Positions 45,246 through 54,500 of a DNA stretch of 64,000 bases are shown piece after piece. This DNA is from Streptomyces inusitatus. Its GTDB lineage: Bacteria; Actinomycetota; Actinomycetes; Streptomycetales; Streptomycetaceae. Location of the stretch: assembly GCF_014651115.1 (NCBI RefSeq), contig NZ_BMWG01000005.1, positions 247,071 through 311,070 of the forward strand, written 5' to 3'. Under the pieces are notes generated by a model. The model saw only the letters and a list, made by a program, of their open reading frames with translations. It was not told the origin of the DNA and did no database searches. How positions within the stretch are numbered: position 1 is the first letter of the stretch; each line of letters opens with the position of its first letter. The translations under genes and the position numbers were made by a program.

Positions 45246-46103
45246 GTGACCGACAATCAGAACCTGCTCGCGGAGCAGCGGCGCGCACTCATCCTCGACG
45301 AGGTGCGCCGGCGCGGCGGGGTCCGGGTCAATGAACTCACCCGCAGGCTCAGTGTCTCCGACATGACCGTACGCCGGGATCTTGACGCGTTGGCCCGTCA
45401 GGGCGTCATCGAGAAGGTCCACGGCGGGGCGGTCCCGGTGGTGGAGGCGAGCACTCATGAGCCGGGGTTCGAGGCCAAGTCGGCGCTGGAGCTGAGCGCC
45501 AAGGAGGACATCGCCAGGGCGGCGGCGCGGATGGCGGTGCCCGGCAGCGCGATCGCGCTCTCCGGGGGTACGACGACGTTCGCGCTGGCGCACCATCTGC
45601 TGGAGGTGCCGGATCTGACGGTGGTGACCAACTCGGTGCGGGTGGCGGATGTGTTCCACTCCGCCCAGCGGCTGGGCGCTGCGGGCGCGCCCCGGCCGGG
45701 CGCGGCGACGGTGGTGCTCACCGGAGGGGTGCGCACTCCCTCGGACTCGCTGGTGGGGCCGGTCGCCGATCAGGCGATCCGCTCGCTCCACTTCGATGTG
45801 CTCTTCCTCGGGGTGCACGGGATCTCGGTGGAGGCGGGGCTGTCCACGCCGAATCTGGCGGAGGCCGAGACCAATCGGCGTTTTGTGCAGGCGGCGCGCC
45901 GGGTGGTGGTGGTCGCCGACCACACCAAGTGGGGCACGGTGGGGCTCAGCTCCTTCGCCCAGCTTTCGGAGGTCGGTGTGCTGGTCACGGACGCGGGGCT
46001 GTCGGCGCGGGCCCGGGAGGAGATCGCCGAGCATCTGCCGGGGCTGGTGGTGGCGGGTGCCCCCGAGGGCGGGGACGGAACGGACGACGGACGGGAGGTC
46101 TGA
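45246..46103 (+). CDS. DeoR/GlpR family transcriptional regulator
   Basis: This 285-residue repressor has an N-terminal winged HTH (VNELTRRLSVSDMTVRRDLDAL) and an effector-binding domain of the DeoRC type (SGGTTTFALAHHLLEV; VLTGGV). Members bind sugar phosphates and control sugar catabolism. The start is uncertain. GTG 45246 follows GGAAGGA by 12 nt; a GTG at 45225 is in frame but has no ribosome binding site. The MITE-like element ends about 55 bp upstream. No cognate sugar operon is adjacent; the next gene encodes an SRPBCC protein 93 bp away. Confidence 0.88.
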   Translation: MTDNQNLLAEQRRALILDEVRRRGGVRVNELTRRLSVSDMTVRRDLDALARQGVIEKVHGGAVPVVEASTHEPGFEAKSALELSAKEDIARAAARMAVPGSAIALSGGTTTFALAHHLLEVPDLTVVTNSVRVADVFHSAQRLGAAGAPRPGAATVVLTGGVRTPSDSLVGPVADQAIRSLHFDVLFLGVHGISVEAGLSTPNLAEAETNRRFVQAARRVVVVADHTKWGTVGLSSFAQLSEVGVLVTDAGLSARAREEIAEHLPGLVVAGAPEGGDGTDDGREV

Positions 46104-46138
46104 GGTGCGGACGCCAGGGCTCCGGTCGAGCGGACGCC

Positions 46139-46195
46139 GGTACGGGGAAGACCGGTACGGGTACGGGTACGGGGAAGACGGGCGCGGGTACGGGC
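46139..46195. repeat. Short GGTACGGG repeats between DeoR and SRPBCC genes
   Basis: Several copies of GTACGGG, with two copies of a longer GGTACGGGGAAGAC unit, form an imperfect direct repeat. The SRPBCC start lies just after it. Confidence 0.7.
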
Positions 46196-46196
46196 G

Positions 46197-46634
46197 ATGA
46201 CCGTGTTCCGGCTGACGCGCGCGGTGACGCTGCCCGCCGACGAGACCTGGTGCCGCGTCACCGACTGGCGGGCCCACGCGGCGCGGGTGCCCGCCACCTC
46301 GCTCGCCTCGGTGACCGCCGGACCGGTCCGCGAGGGCACGGTGCTGGTGATGCGGTCGGCGGTGGGACGGATCGGCTTCGACGACCCGATGGAGATCGTC
46401 CGCTGGGAGCCGCCCGGTCAGGACCGCGCGGGGCGCTGCCGGCTGGAGAAGCGGGGCGCCCTCATCACCGGCTGGGCCGAGATCGAGGTGCTCCCGCGCG
46501 GCCCCGGCTCGGTGGTGGTCTGGTCCGAGGAGCTGCGCGTCCGTGCGCTGCCGCGTCCGCTGGACCCGCTGGTGGCCCGGGTCGGCCGGCGGGTGTTCGG
46601 CCGCGCGCTGGACGGGCTGCTGCGAGGGCGCTGA
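46197..46634 (+). CDS. SRPBCC (START/polyketide cyclase-like) family protein
   Basis: This 145-residue soluble protein begins with the SRPBCC pattern MTVFRLTRAVTLPADETWCRVTDW and continues with the strand-rich barrel to FGRALDGLLRGR, a C-terminal helix. Members bind hydrophobic ligands in a helix-grip cavity. The ligand is unknown. It may be co-transcribed with the DeoR gene 93 bp upstream. It ends 4 bp before the convergent Cds1-type gene stop. ATG 46197 lies inside the end of the GTACGGG repeat; no clear ribosome binding site is seen. Confidence 0.78.
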   Translation: MTVFRLTRAVTLPADETWCRVTDWRAHAARVPATSLASVTAGPVREGTVLVMRSAVGRIGFDDPMEIVRWEPPGQDRAGRCRLEKRGALITGWAEIEVLPRGPGSVVVWSEELRVRALPRPLDPLVARVGRRVFGRALDGLLRGR

Positions 46635-46638
46635 CGCT

Positions 46639-47781
46639 TCAGGCAGCCGTCTCGGGCCAGCGGCCGGTGGCGAGGAAGGCGTCGAGTTCACGGGCGTAGG
46701 GCGCGATGTCCAGCCCCTGTTCGGCGAGCCAGTCGTCGGAGTAGTACTTGTCGAGATAGCGGTCGCCCGGGTCGCAGAGGAGGGTGACCACGCTGCCCCG
46801 CCGTCCGTCGCGGACCATTTCCGCGACGATCTTCAGCGCGCTCCACAGCCCGGTGCCGGTGGAGCCGCCCGCCTTCCGCCCGATCGCCGCGTCGAGCGCC
46901 CGTACGGCGGCGACGCTGGCCGCGTCGGGGACCTTCATCATCCGGTCGACGGCCCCGGGGACGAAGCTCGGCTCCATACGGGGGCGGCCGATGCCCTCGA
47001 TGCGGGAGCCCGCCTCGGTGGACGCGTTGGGGTCGCCCCGGGTCCAGCCGTCGAAGAAACAGGAGTTCTCCGGGTCGGGGACGCAGATCCGGGTGTCGTA
47101 CTGCATGTAGTGCACATAGCGGGCGATGGTCGCCGAGGTGCCCCCGGTGCCGGCGGTGGCGACGATCCAGGTGGGCTCGGGATAGCGCTCCAGCCTGAGC
47201 TGCTGGTACATGGACTCGGCGATGTTGTTGTTGCCGCGCCAGTCGGTGGCCCGTTCGGCGTAGGTGAACTGGTCCATGTAGTGGCCGCCGGTCCGTTCGG
47301 CGAGCGCGGCGGACTCCTCGTACATCCGCCGGGGGTCGTCCACGAAGTGGCACCTCCCGCCGTGGAATTCGATCAGGCGGATCTTCTCGGCGCTGGTGGT
47401 GCGCGGCATCACGGCGACGAAGGGGACGCCGATGAGGCTCGCGAAGTACGCCTCGGAGACGGCGGTCGAGCCGCTGGACGCCTCGATGACGGGCCGGTCC
47501 GGGCGGATCCAGCCATTGCAGAGCCCGTAGAGGAAGAGGGAGCGGGCCAGCCGGTGCTTCAGACTGCCGGTGGGGTGGGTGGACTCGTCCTTGAGATAGA
47601 GGTCGATCCCCCACCGCTCGGGCAGCGGAAACCTCAGGAGATGGGTGTCGGCCGAGCGATTGGCGTCGGCCTGGACCTTGCGCACCGCTTCCTTCAGCCA
47701 GGCCCGGTACTCGGGGTCGCTGCGGTCGACATCGACGGTCGCGACCGCCTCTTCCGTCACACGCCTGTCCTCGTTCTCCAT
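46639..47781 (-). CDS. PLP-dependent cysteine synthase/cystathionine-beta-synthase family enzyme (Cds1-type)
   Basis: This 380-residue fold-type II PLP enzyme has the Schiff-base Lys at K75 ([11 protein letters not shown]), the substrate loop [10 protein letters not shown] and the phosphate-binding [10 protein letters not shown]. Length and motifs resemble mycobacterial Cds1 (Rv3684), a cysteine desulfhydrase producing H2S, pyruvate and ammonia, and related O-acetylserine sulfhydrylase-like proteins. The function is therefore sulfur amino acid metabolism, but direction and substrate are not certain. ATG 47781 is preferred because GAGGA lies 10 nt upstream. Other in-frame starts are ATG 47790 and upstream GTGs. 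Confidence 0.87.
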   Translation of the reverse strand: MENEDRRVTEEAVATVDVDRSDPEYRAWLKEAVRKVQADANRSADTHLLRFPLPERWGIDLYLKDESTHPTGSLKHRLARSLFLYGLCNGWIRPDRPVIEASSGSTAVSEAYFASLIGVPFVAVMPRTTSAEKIRLIEFHGGRCHFVDDPRRMYEESAALAERTGGHYMDQFTYAERATDWRGNNNIAESMYQQLRLERYPEPTWIVATAGTGGTSATIARYVHYMQYDTRICVPDPENSCFFDGWTRGDPNASTEAGSRIEGIGRPRMEPSFVPGAVDRMMKVPDAASVAAVRALDAAIGRKAGGSTGTGLWSALKIVAEMVRDGRRGSVVTLLCDPGDRYLDKYYSDDWLAEQGLDIAPYARELDAFLATGRWPETAA

Positions 47782-47987
47782 GCCCGCCATCCTCGCCCGC
47801 GCCGCCGCCCTGACCTCCGTACTCGCCACAGTAAGCCCCCCACCAGCAGAAACGATCACTTGGGGGATCCATAGGAAGTACTTGTGGTTCAGTTGGCCGT
47901 GGCATGCGCCTATCCCCTGGTATCCCCGGCGGGAGTTGGGCAGACTGCCACCAGGAAAGCCAGGAAAGCGATGAAGGGGGTGGGGGC

Positions 47988-48311
47988 ATGGCGATGGCCG
48001 AGCCGGAGTTCCGTGCCACAGGCGTACGGATCGAACGCTGGCCGCGCTCGCTCACCAAGGCGGGTCAGGTCCTGATCAAGGACGGCAAGCTGGAGCTGCT
48101 CACCAGCTACGGACGGGTGATCGACAGCGCCCCGGTCCGCGCGGTGCGGGCGGGGAAGGCCTGGTTCACCGACGAGTCGAGCACCGCGCTGACGGTGAAC
48201 GGCAAGCGATATCGGCTGACCATGGGTCAGCGCGACCACCGGGCCGACCCGGAGACGCTGGCCGGGCGTTTCCTCAAGGCCGTCCGGGGGGCGGGCGCCG
48301 CCGAGGACTGA
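47988..48311 (+). CDS. Small conserved hypothetical protein
   Basis: This 107-residue basic soluble protein has beta-rich segments ([18 protein letters not shown], and [19 protein letters not shown] then [12 protein letters not shown]). The strand pattern resembles a small barrel or PH/SH3-like domain. The family is not recognised. ATG 47988 has a GGGGGTGGGGG ribosome binding site. It is divergent from the Cds1-type gene (206 bp apart) and 230 bp from the next gene. It could be a regulatory or adaptor protein; no catalytic motif is seen. Confidence 0.65.
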   Translation: MAMAEPEFRATGVRIERWPRSLTKAGQVLIKDGKLELLTSYGRVIDSAPVRAVRAGKAWFTDESSTALTVNGKRYRLTMGQRDHRADPETLAGRFLKAVRGAGAAED

Positions 48312-48541
48312 CCGAGCGCGCCCCGTCCGGGGCCGTCCGGCCGAAGGCCCTCGTGGAGCACGCCGAGTTGCGGGACGGTGATCACTGCCTCACTCTGGTG
48401 TCATATCACTCAGGGTGCCTATGCGGTGACACTGCGATGCTCGCGGTGGATCGTACGCATCACCGGGCACGACTCAGCAGGCAGCCACACTGCTGGATCC
48501 GACCTTCGTCTTCTTCCGGACCACTTCGGGGAGTCGCAGCC

Positions 48542-49090
48542 GTGATCAGCAAGTCAAGCAGGCACTGCACGGTGGAGCTCCAGGCGCTGCCGTCGCGGAT
48601 CGGTCAGGTCCGCAGAATCGTATCGGCGCAACTGCGCTACTGGCATCTCGATCCTCTGATCGACCAGGCGGCGCTCGGCGTCACGGAATTGCTGACCAAT
48701 GTTCATCGGCACGCCGAGCCCGACAAGATGTGCGTCGTGGACATCGAGCTGCTGTCCGACCGGCTCACGGTCTCGGTCCATGACCACGACCCCCGGATCC
48801 CGGCCGCGCCCGCCGTGCCGGACGGCGATCTCTTCGCCACCTCCGGGCGCGGGCTCTCCCTGATAGCGGCGGTGAGCGACCAGTGGGGCGTACGGCCCAG
48901 GGGCGAGACGGGCAAGACGGTCTGGTTCACGCTCGCCGCCCCTCCGGCCGAGGAGGACGCCCCGCCCCCGCCGGAGGCGGCCGCCCCGGTGCGGGAGGCG
49001 CACGACGTGCACGAGGCACATGAGGTACACAAGGTGCACGAGGTGCATGAGGTGCACGAGCCGCTGGCCGCGCCGGCCGCGGCGGGCTGA
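48542..49090 (+). CDS. Anti-sigma-factor-like ATPase (HATPase_c, RsbW type) with His-rich tail
   Basis: This 182-residue protein has a serine-kinase-like GHKL ATPase domain: N box in TELLTNVHRHAEPD (49-62) and G box SGRGLSL (101-107). It resembles the many Streptomyces RsbW/SpoIIAB-like ATPases that control sigma factors by partner switching with BldG-type antagonists. The first HTVELQALPSRIGQVRRIV-type segment is typical. GTG 48542 has GGGGAG about 8 nt upstream; a longer frame from 48353 is low-quality. The C-terminal 30 residues (153-174) carry seven His, one every third residue (DVHEAHEVHKVHEVHEVH), encoded by a 9-bp repeat. This tail may bind Ni/Zn or be variable. Confidence 0.83.
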   Translation: MISKSSRHCTVELQALPSRIGQVRRIVSAQLRYWHLDPLIDQAALGVTELLTNVHRHAEPDKMCVVDIELLSDRLTVSVHDHDPRIPAAPAVPDGDLFATSGRGLSLIAAVSDQWGVRPRGETGKTVWFTLAAPPAEEDAPPPPEAAAPVREAHDVHEAHEVHKVHEVHEVHEPLAAPAAAG

Positions 49091-49108
49091 GAGCGCACAC
49101 CACGGCCG

Positions 49109-49975
49109 TCAGGGCCCGCCCCCGCCCGGGGGCGGGCCCAGTTCGCGTTCCAGCCGCCGGCGCACCCTCCCCTCGTGGACGAGCCGGCCGACCAGCGCGC
49201 CGCCGTAGACGACCACCCCCACGCCGACCAGCCAGGACTGAAGCACCAGCACGGTTCCGAACGGCCCGTAGGTGACCGCGTTCGAGGCGATCAGCGGGGA
49301 GAAGACGAACTGGGAGAAGATCCGCAGCCCCAGCATGGCCAGGGCGGTCACCAGCGCGCCGGGCAGCAGGGCCCGCCAGCGGACCCGGCCGCCGAGCAGC
49401 AGGCGCTGCGCGATCCAGAAGAAGAGGAAGGTGCCGGTCACATCGGCCAGCGCGGCGCCCGCCGTGCCGACGGCGGAGTCGGAGGGGGCCGGGGTGTTGA
49501 CGAAGACCAGCAGGGAGAAGACGAGCAGGGCGAGGAAGACGACATGGCGCCACATGGTGTGCCAGCGCGCGGTGGGCAGGTCCCAGACCTTCTCGTACCC
49601 CGTCTGGACGGCGGATCCGAAGGTCAGCCCGAAGGCGGCGAGGGCGGCGAGACCGAAGGCCGTGGTGCGCTGGAGCGCGGTGCCCGGCACCCCGAAGAGC
49701 CTCTCCACCTCGTCCTGCGAGGCCTGGGTGACCCCGAGCGCCTGCCCCAGCCAGCGGGCGAAGCCCTGTCCGCTCGCGGGGTCGGCCGCCGCGACGACGA
49801 CCAGCAGCGGTACGAGGGTGAGGAAGCCGAGCGCGGCGAAGCCCATGGCGCGGTGCAGCAGCTCGATCTCCCTGGCCCGGTTCCAGGCGAGGGCGGCCTG
49901 CGAGGAGAGCAGCCGTACGCGCAGTCGCTGGACGCGGTACGAGGGGGGTCTCGCGCCGGCGGGCTGAGGGCTCAT
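49109..49975 (-). CDS. YihY/BrkB-type membrane protein
   Basis: This 288-residue inner membrane protein has about six membrane segments and the family signature. It starts with RLLSSQAALAWNRAREIELLHR, then GFAALGFLTLVPLLVVV, and ends with an Arg-rich cytoplasmic tail (GRLVHEGRVRRRLERELG). The family was once annotated as RNase BN, which is wrong for this protein. Its role is not known; links to transport or envelope stress have been proposed. It ends 18 bp from the convergent anti-sigma-like gene. ATG 49975. Confidence 0.85.
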   Translation of the reverse strand: MSPQPAGARPPSYRVQRLRVRLLSSQAALAWNRAREIELLHRAMGFAALGFLTLVPLLVVVAAADPASGQGFARWLGQALGVTQASQDEVERLFGVPGTALQRTTAFGLAALAAFGLTFGSAVQTGYEKVWDLPTARWHTMWRHVVFLALLVFSLLVFVNTPAPSDSAVGTAGAALADVTGTFLFFWIAQRLLLGGRVRWRALLPGALVTALAMLGLRIFSQFVFSPLIASNAVTYGPFGTVLVLQSWLVGVGVVVYGGALVGRLVHEGRVRRRLERELGPPPGGGGP

Positions 49976-50075
49976 GCCTTCATCGCCTACCCGTTCCCGG
50001 CGCTCCGGGCGTCACCCGTGCCCCCGGACGGGTGGTTCCGGTACCCCGGGTGCGAGCCGGGCGCGGGCGCGCGTC

Positions 50076-51290
50076 TCAGGCCAGCGCGCCCAGGGGGTCG
50101 TCGAGGACCGGCTGCCAGGCGAGTTCCGCCGCGCCCACCAGGCTGTTGTGGTCGAGGGTGCAGGCCAGGATCGGGACGCCGCCGCCGCGCCCCCACAGAC
50201 CCCGGTCGGCGACCACCGCGCGCAGCCGCTCGGGGTCGGCGGCCAGGAGTTCGCGGTGGAGTCCGCCGAGGATGATGCGGTCGGGGTTGAGGATGTTCAC
50301 CAGCCCGGCGAGCCCCAGGCCGAGCCGGTCGATCAGCCGCTCGCGGGCGGCCAAAACCGCCGGGTCGGCGGGCTCCGCGCGGAGCAGCTCCCGGGACCGC
50401 TGGAGGAGGGAGACCTCGGGGCCGGGCTCGCGGCCCGCCTCGGTGAGGAAGGCCAGCGGATCGGTCTCGACGTCGAGGCAGCCCCGGCCGCCGCAGTGGC
50501 AGGGGCGGCCGTCGGGGTCGACGGTGAGATGGCCGACTTCCAGGGCCAGCCCGGAGCTGCCCGTGTGGAGCCGCCCGTCGAGGACGAGCGCGCCGCCGAC
50601 GCCCCGGTGGCCGGTGGCGACGCAGAGCAGCTGCCGCGCGTCCCGGCCCGCGCCGTGGCGGTGCTCAGCGAGCGCGGCGAGATTGACGTCGTTGCCGGTG
50701 AAGACGGGTCCGTCGATGCCCGCCGCGCGCACCCGGGCGGCGAAGATGGCCCGTACGGGGGCTCCGGCCGGCCACGCGATGTGCAGCGGGTTGAGCGCGG
50801 TCCCCTCGGGTTCGGCGATGGCGGACGGCACCGCGAGGCCCGCGCCCACGCACCTCCGGCGGCTGTCGCGCAGCAGCCCCGCCCCCGCGTCGACGACCGC
50901 GCCGATCACCTGGGCCGGGTCGGCGGCGACGGTGACACAGCCCGGCGCGGTGGCGACGATCCGGCCGCCGAGTCCGACGAGGGCCGCGCGGAATCCGTCG
51001 GCGTGGATCTGGGCGGCGAGCACGACCGGGCCCGTCTCGTCGAGGGAGAGACGGTGGGAGGGCCGGCCCTGGGAACCGGCCGGGGCGGCGGGCCGGGAGT
51101 CGACCCGGATCAGGCCGAGCGCCTCCAGTTCGGCCGCGACCGCGCCCGCGGTGGCCCGGGTGACGCCGAGTTCGGCGGTGAGGAGGGCGCGGGTGGCCGC
51201 GCGGCCGGTGTGCACCAGTTCCAGAGCGGGGCCGAGTGCGCCGCGGCCCCTTTCCAGCTTTGTCCTGGTACTCGTCGCCTTGCCGTTCAT
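50076..51290 (-). CDS. ROK family transcriptional repressor (NagC/XylR type)
   Basis: This 404-residue protein has an N-terminal winged HTH (LLTAELGVTRATAGAVAAEL, about 37-60). A sugar-binding ROK fold follows, with VGHLTVDPDGRPCHCGGRG and the zinc-binding Cys motif (CHCGGRGC). The ATP motif is incomplete, as usual for repressors. It probably responds to a sugar and represses a sugar operon. ATG 51290 gives the normal length; the frame is open to 51623, but the extra part is low-complexity. It is divergent from the small DUF6332-type gene at 51433 and has no clear sugar operon beside it. Confidence 0.85.
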   Translation of the reverse strand: MNGKATSTRTKLERGRGALGPALELVHTGRAATRALLTAELGVTRATAGAVAAELEALGLIRVDSRPAAPAGSQGRPSHRLSLDETGPVVLAAQIHADGFRAALVGLGGRIVATAPGCVTVAADPAQVIGAVVDAGAGLLRDSRRRCVGAGLAVPSAIAEPEGTALNPLHIAWPAGAPVRAIFAARVRAAGIDGPVFTGNDVNLAALAEHRHGAGRDARQLLCVATGHRGVGGALVLDGRLHTGSSGLALEVGHLTVDPDGRPCHCGGRGCLDVETDPLAFLTEAGREPGPEVSLLQRSRELLRAEPADPAVLAARERLIDRLGLGLAGLVNILNPDRIILGGLHRELLAADPERLRAVVADRGLWGRGGGVPILACTLDHNSLVGAAELAWQPVLDDPLGALA

Positions 51291-51432
51291 GAGGGCGAGT
51301 CTCCCACGGTCCGGAGGCGCTCCGGCCGCCGCGACCCCGCGCGCGGACGTACGGCGGGGGGCCGGGGGACGGCGGGGAGGTCGGGGGCTCCTCGTCTTGC
51401 CCGGTGGCCGCCGGGGCTGTGAGACTGCGGAG

Positions 51433-51747
51433 ATGACACAACGCACCCAGGCCGACCGCGACGCGATCACCGTCGAGATCGGGTACGCGCTGCTGAGCGG
51501 GGTGTTCGTGGCCGCGGTGGTCTTCGGCGCGATCGCCGGTCCCGGGCTGGCGTTCGCCCTGCCGCCCGCCGTCGAGCACGGGCTGCTGCTCGCGGGCGGC
51601 GCGGCCGCGGCGATCGTCTTCACGATCCGGGTCGTGACGGTCCTCTGGCGCTTCGCCCGCCCCCGGGCCGAGACCGCGGGCGCGGGCGCGGGCGGCCCTG
51701 GGCGGGATCAGCCCAGCCAGCCGGGCCGGACGAGCCCCGACTCGTAG
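51433..51747 (+). CDS. DUF6332-type small membrane protein
   Basis: This 104-residue protein has two membrane segments (about 16-38 and 48-71), with the pattern MTQRTQADRDAITVEIGYAL then LLSGVFVAAVVFGAIAGPG. It matches my recollection of DUF6332, a small two-TM family limited to Streptomyces-like genomes. The C-terminal tail is polar and Gly/Pro-rich. The 3' end overlaps the convergent response regulator gene by 40 bp. The function is unknown. A GCGGAG ribosome binding site precedes ATG 51433. Confidence 0.72.
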   Translation: MTQRTQADRDAITVEIGYALLSGVFVAAVVFGAIAGPGLAFALPPAVEHGLLLAGGAAAAIVFTIRVVTVLWRFARPRAETAGAGAGGPGRDQPSQPGRTSPDS

Positions 51748-52373
51748 GCGAGCACCACGAGCTGGGCCCGGTCGCGCGCGCCCAGCTTCACCATGGTGCG
51801 GCTGACATGGGTCTTGGCCGTCAGCGGGCTGACGACCAGCCGCCGCGCGATCTCGTCGTTCGACAGCCCGATGCCGACCAGGGCCATCACCTCCCGCTCC
51901 CGGTCGGTGAGATCGGCCAGCGCCGCCGCGTCCGCGGGCGCCCTGGAGCGGGCCGCGAACTCCGCTATCAGCCGCCGGGTCACCCCCGGCGACAGCAGCG
52001 CGTCCCCGCCCGTCACGGCCCTGATCGCGCGCAACAGCTCGTCCGGCTCGGTGTCCTTGACCAGAAAGCCCGAGGCGCCGGAGCGGATCGCCTCAAAGAC
52101 GTACTCGTCCAGCTCGAAGGTGGTCAGCATGACGACCCTCACCTCGGTGAGCAGCGGATCCCCGGTGATCTCCCGGGTGGCGGCGAGTCCGTCGAGCACC
52201 GGCATCCGGATGTCCATCAGCACGACGTCCGGGCGCAGTTCGCGCACCAGCCGCACCGCCTCCTCGCCGTCGGCGGCCTCGCCCGCCACCCCGATGTCCC
52301 GCTGGGCGTCCAGCAGCGCCCGGAACCCCGCCCGGACCAGCAGCTGATCGTCCGCGAGCAGTACCCGGATCAT
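51708..52373 (-). CDS. NarL/LuxR-type response regulator
   Basis: This 221-residue transcription factor has a receiver domain with acidic pocket D8-D9, phosphoacceptor D54 (VVLMDIRMP) and the Lys near VKDTEP. A LuxR-type HTH lies at about 155-215 (LTDREREVMALVGIGLSN; SPLTAKTHVSRTMVKLG). It is ATGA-coupled to the kinase upstream (ATG 52373 overlaps the kinase stop at 52370-52372). The pair forms a standard two-component system; the signal is unknown. Its 3' end overlaps the convergent DUF6332-type gene. Confidence 0.94.
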   Translation of the reverse strand: MIRVLLADDQLLVRAGFRALLDAQRDIGVAGEAADGEEAVRLVRELRPDVVLMDIRMPVLDGLAATREITGDPLLTEVRVVMLTTFELDEYVFEAIRSGASGFLVKDTEPDELLRAIRAVTGGDALLSPGVTRRLIAEFAARSRAPADAAALADLTDREREVMALVGIGLSNDEIARRLVVSPLTAKTHVSRTMVKLGARDRAQLVVLAYESGLVRPGWLG

Positions 52374-53662
52374 CCCGTTCCCCCGTCGGTCATGGTGTCT
52401 CCATTCTGTTGTACGGGGAGGGCGGCCCGCCGTACGGGGAGATCGGCCCGCACCCGGAAGCCGCCGTCGGGCCGGACACCGGCCTCGATGACGCCGCCGA
52501 GCGCCGCCGCCCGCTCCCGCATCCCGGCGAGTCCGTTGCCGCTGCCGCCCGCGTCGGAACCGGTGGCCGGGCCGTCGTCGTCGACATGGAGCGCGAGGCG
52601 GTCCCTCCCGTACACGATCCGTACTCTGGCCCGGCGCGAACCCGAGTGCCGCACCACATTGGTGAGCGCCTCCTGCACGATACGGAAGGCCGCGAGGTCG
52701 GTGCCGGGCGGCAGCGGGAAGGACGCGCCGCCGGTGGCGACGGTGACGTCGAGACCGGCGGTCGCGGCCTGTTCGACGAGTTCGGGGAGGCGGTCCAGGC
52801 CGGGGGCGGGGGCGCGGGGCGCGTCTCCGGGGGTCCGCAGGCCGTCCAGGACCTGGCGCACCTCCCCCAGTGCCTCCTTGCTCGCCGCCTTGATCGTGGT
52901 GAGCGCGGTACGGGCCTGCTCCGGGTCGCTGTCGAGCAGGGCGAGTCCGACGCCCGCCTGGACGTTGATGACCGAGATGGAGTGGGCCAGCACATCGTGG
53001 AGTTCCCGGGCGATCCTCAGCCGCTCCTCGTCGGCGCGGCGGCGGGCGGCCGCCGCGCGTTCGGTCCGCTGGCGGATCCACTCCTCCTTCTTGATGCGGG
53101 CCAGCTCCGAGGCGGCGAGGACCGCGCACACCCAGGCGGCGGCGATCAGTTCGTGTCCCCAGGGCGCGGCCCGGTCGCCGGCCGGGGGCAGATGGCGGTG
53201 GAGCCAGTGGGCGAAGAGCGCGTGGCAGGTCCAGAACGCGCCGACGGTCCACCAGGCGGCCTGTCTGCGGCCGGAGACCACGGCGGTGAACACCGTGATC
53301 ACCAGGGGGACGAACACCGGGCCGTACCGGTGTCCGACGGCGAGGAAGGCCAGCGTCACGACGGCGGTTCCGGCGAGCGCGAGAACGGGCCTGCGCCGGC
53401 GCAGCGGCAGAAACGCCGGGACCAGCAGCAACAGCGCCCACGCCAGGGGGGTGAGCCGCTCGTGGCCCTCGCCGTGGGACGCGAAGGCCGTGCCCACCGG
53501 GACGGAGGCGGCCACCACCAGGCTGGAGAGCCACGGCGTACGGCGCGGTCCGCGCCCGTGTCCGTTTCCGTGCGCCCAGCGGCGTCGCCGCGCCGGGCGG
53601 CCGTCGGGCGCGGCGGCGCCGCCGGGCGGGTGGGGCGGGCCGCCGCGCCGCTGCTCTTCCAT
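52370..53662 (-). CDS. Sensor histidine kinase, HisKA_3 type
   Basis: This 430-residue membrane kinase has a basic Pro-rich N-terminus. About five membrane segments lie between 45 and 190, with no large extracellular domain, so it may sense membrane or intramembrane cues. The dimerisation/phosphoacceptor motif is ARELHDVLAHSISVINVQAG. A HATPase_c domain (EALTNVVRHSG; DDGPATGSDAGGSGNGLAGMRER) follows. It matches the NarX/LiaS-like kinases paired with LuxR regulators. It lies divergently 57 bp from the TetR gene end. Confidence 0.93.
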   Translation of the reverse strand: MEEQRRGGPPHPPGGAAAPDGRPARRRRWAHGNGHGRGPRRTPWLSSLVVAASVPVGTAFASHGEGHERLTPLAWALLLLVPAFLPLRRRRPVLALAGTAVVTLAFLAVGHRYGPVFVPLVITVFTAVVSGRRQAAWWTVGAFWTCHALFAHWLHRHLPPAGDRAAPWGHELIAAAWVCAVLAASELARIKKEEWIRQRTERAAAARRRADEERLRIARELHDVLAHSISVINVQAGVGLALLDSDPEQARTALTTIKAASKEALGEVRQVLDGLRTPGDAPRAPAPGLDRLPELVEQAATAGLDVTVATGGASFPLPPGTDLAAFRIVQEALTNVVRHSGSRRARVRIVYGRDRLALHVDDDGPATGSDAGGSGNGLAGMRERAAALGGVIEAGVRPDGGFRVRADLPVRRAALPVQQNGDTMTDGGTG

Positions 53663-53719
53663 GCGGCCACGCTAGACGGGGGCGGGCGGTGGGGCGTCAG
53701 CCCTGCGTGGTGATCGGGT

Positions 53720-54466
53720 CTACTCCCCCGGGAGTACGGCGGGGGCGGGCGGGGATCCGGGGGTGTGCGCGCCGAGTCCGATCTCGTGGGCGAGGCGGGC
53801 GGCGGCATGGGCGAAGAAGGCGTCCCGGTCCTCGACGACATGGTTGAACTGGCCGAAGAGTTCGAAGGAGATCAGCCCGAAGAGCTGCGGCCAGGCGGCC
53901 ACCAGTGCGACGACGACGGCGGGCGGCAGATCGGGGGCGAGCGTGGCGGTGAGCCGGTGGGCCTCGGGGCGCAGCTCCTCGCCGAGGGGCGGGAGGGCGA
54001 GGCCGCCGGAGCGGTGCGCGTCGCGGACGACGGAGATCAGCGCGTTGCCGACGCGGGCGGCGGGGACGACGGTGTCCCGGGGGGCGGTGTAGCCGGGCAC
54101 CGGGGAGCCGTAGATCAGGGCGTACTCATGGGGGTGGGCGAGGGCCCAGGCGCGCACGGCGCGGCAGAGGTCGACCCAGCGGGCGGCGTGGGCGGCCGGG
54201 CCGGTGGGGGTGGGGCCGGTGGCGAGCGCGGATTCGGCGGCGGCGCCGATGGAGTCGTAGGCGTCGACGATGAGGGCGGTCAGCAGTTCGTCGCGGCTGG
54301 GGAAGTAGCGGTAGAGGGCGGAGGAGACCATGCCCAGCTCCCGGGCGACCGCCCGGAGGGAGAGCTTGGCCGCGCCCTCGGCGGCCAGCTGTCTGCGGGC
54401 CTCGTCCTTGATGGCGGCGGTGACTTCGATGCGGGCGCGGGCCCGGGCCCCTCGGATCGTGGTCAT
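53720..54466 (-). CDS. TetR family repressor (WHG-type C-terminus)
   Basis: This 248-residue regulator has an N-terminal TetR HTH (LSLRAVARELGMVSSALYRYF, about 33-53) and a ligand-binding domain. Its features (WVDLCRAVRAWALAHPHEYALIYG, FGLISFELFGQFNHVV) match the TetR_C_33 / WHG branch. ATG 54466. Three operator-like sites lie in the 201-bp divergent interval before the F420-type reductase gene, so it probably represses itself and that gene. Confidence 0.9.
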   Translation of the reverse strand: MTTIRGARARARIEVTAAIKDEARRQLAAEGAAKLSLRAVARELGMVSSALYRYFPSRDELLTALIVDAYDSIGAAAESALATGPTPTGPAAHAARWVDLCRAVRAWALAHPHEYALIYGSPVPGYTAPRDTVVPAARVGNALISVVRDAHRSGGLALPPLGEELRPEAHRLTATLAPDLPPAVVVALVAAWPQLFGLISFELFGQFNHVVEDRDAFFAHAAARLAHEIGLGAHTPGSPPAPAVLPGE

Positions 54467-54487
54467 GGGGAGCAGTCTTTCATGTTT

Positions 54488-54500
54488 CAGAGCAGTGCCC
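54488..54500 (-). promoter_or_regulatory. TetR operator-like site, most diverged
   Basis: On the minus strand this reads GGGCACTGCTCTG, which shares most of the GAGCACTGCTCT core. It lies 21 bp upstream of the TetR start and could mediate autoregulation. Confidence 0.5.

Noticed and set aside
51291..51623. Longer N-terminus for the ROK repressor
   Set aside because: Low-complexity, overlaps the DUF6332-type gene on the other strand, and exceeds family length.
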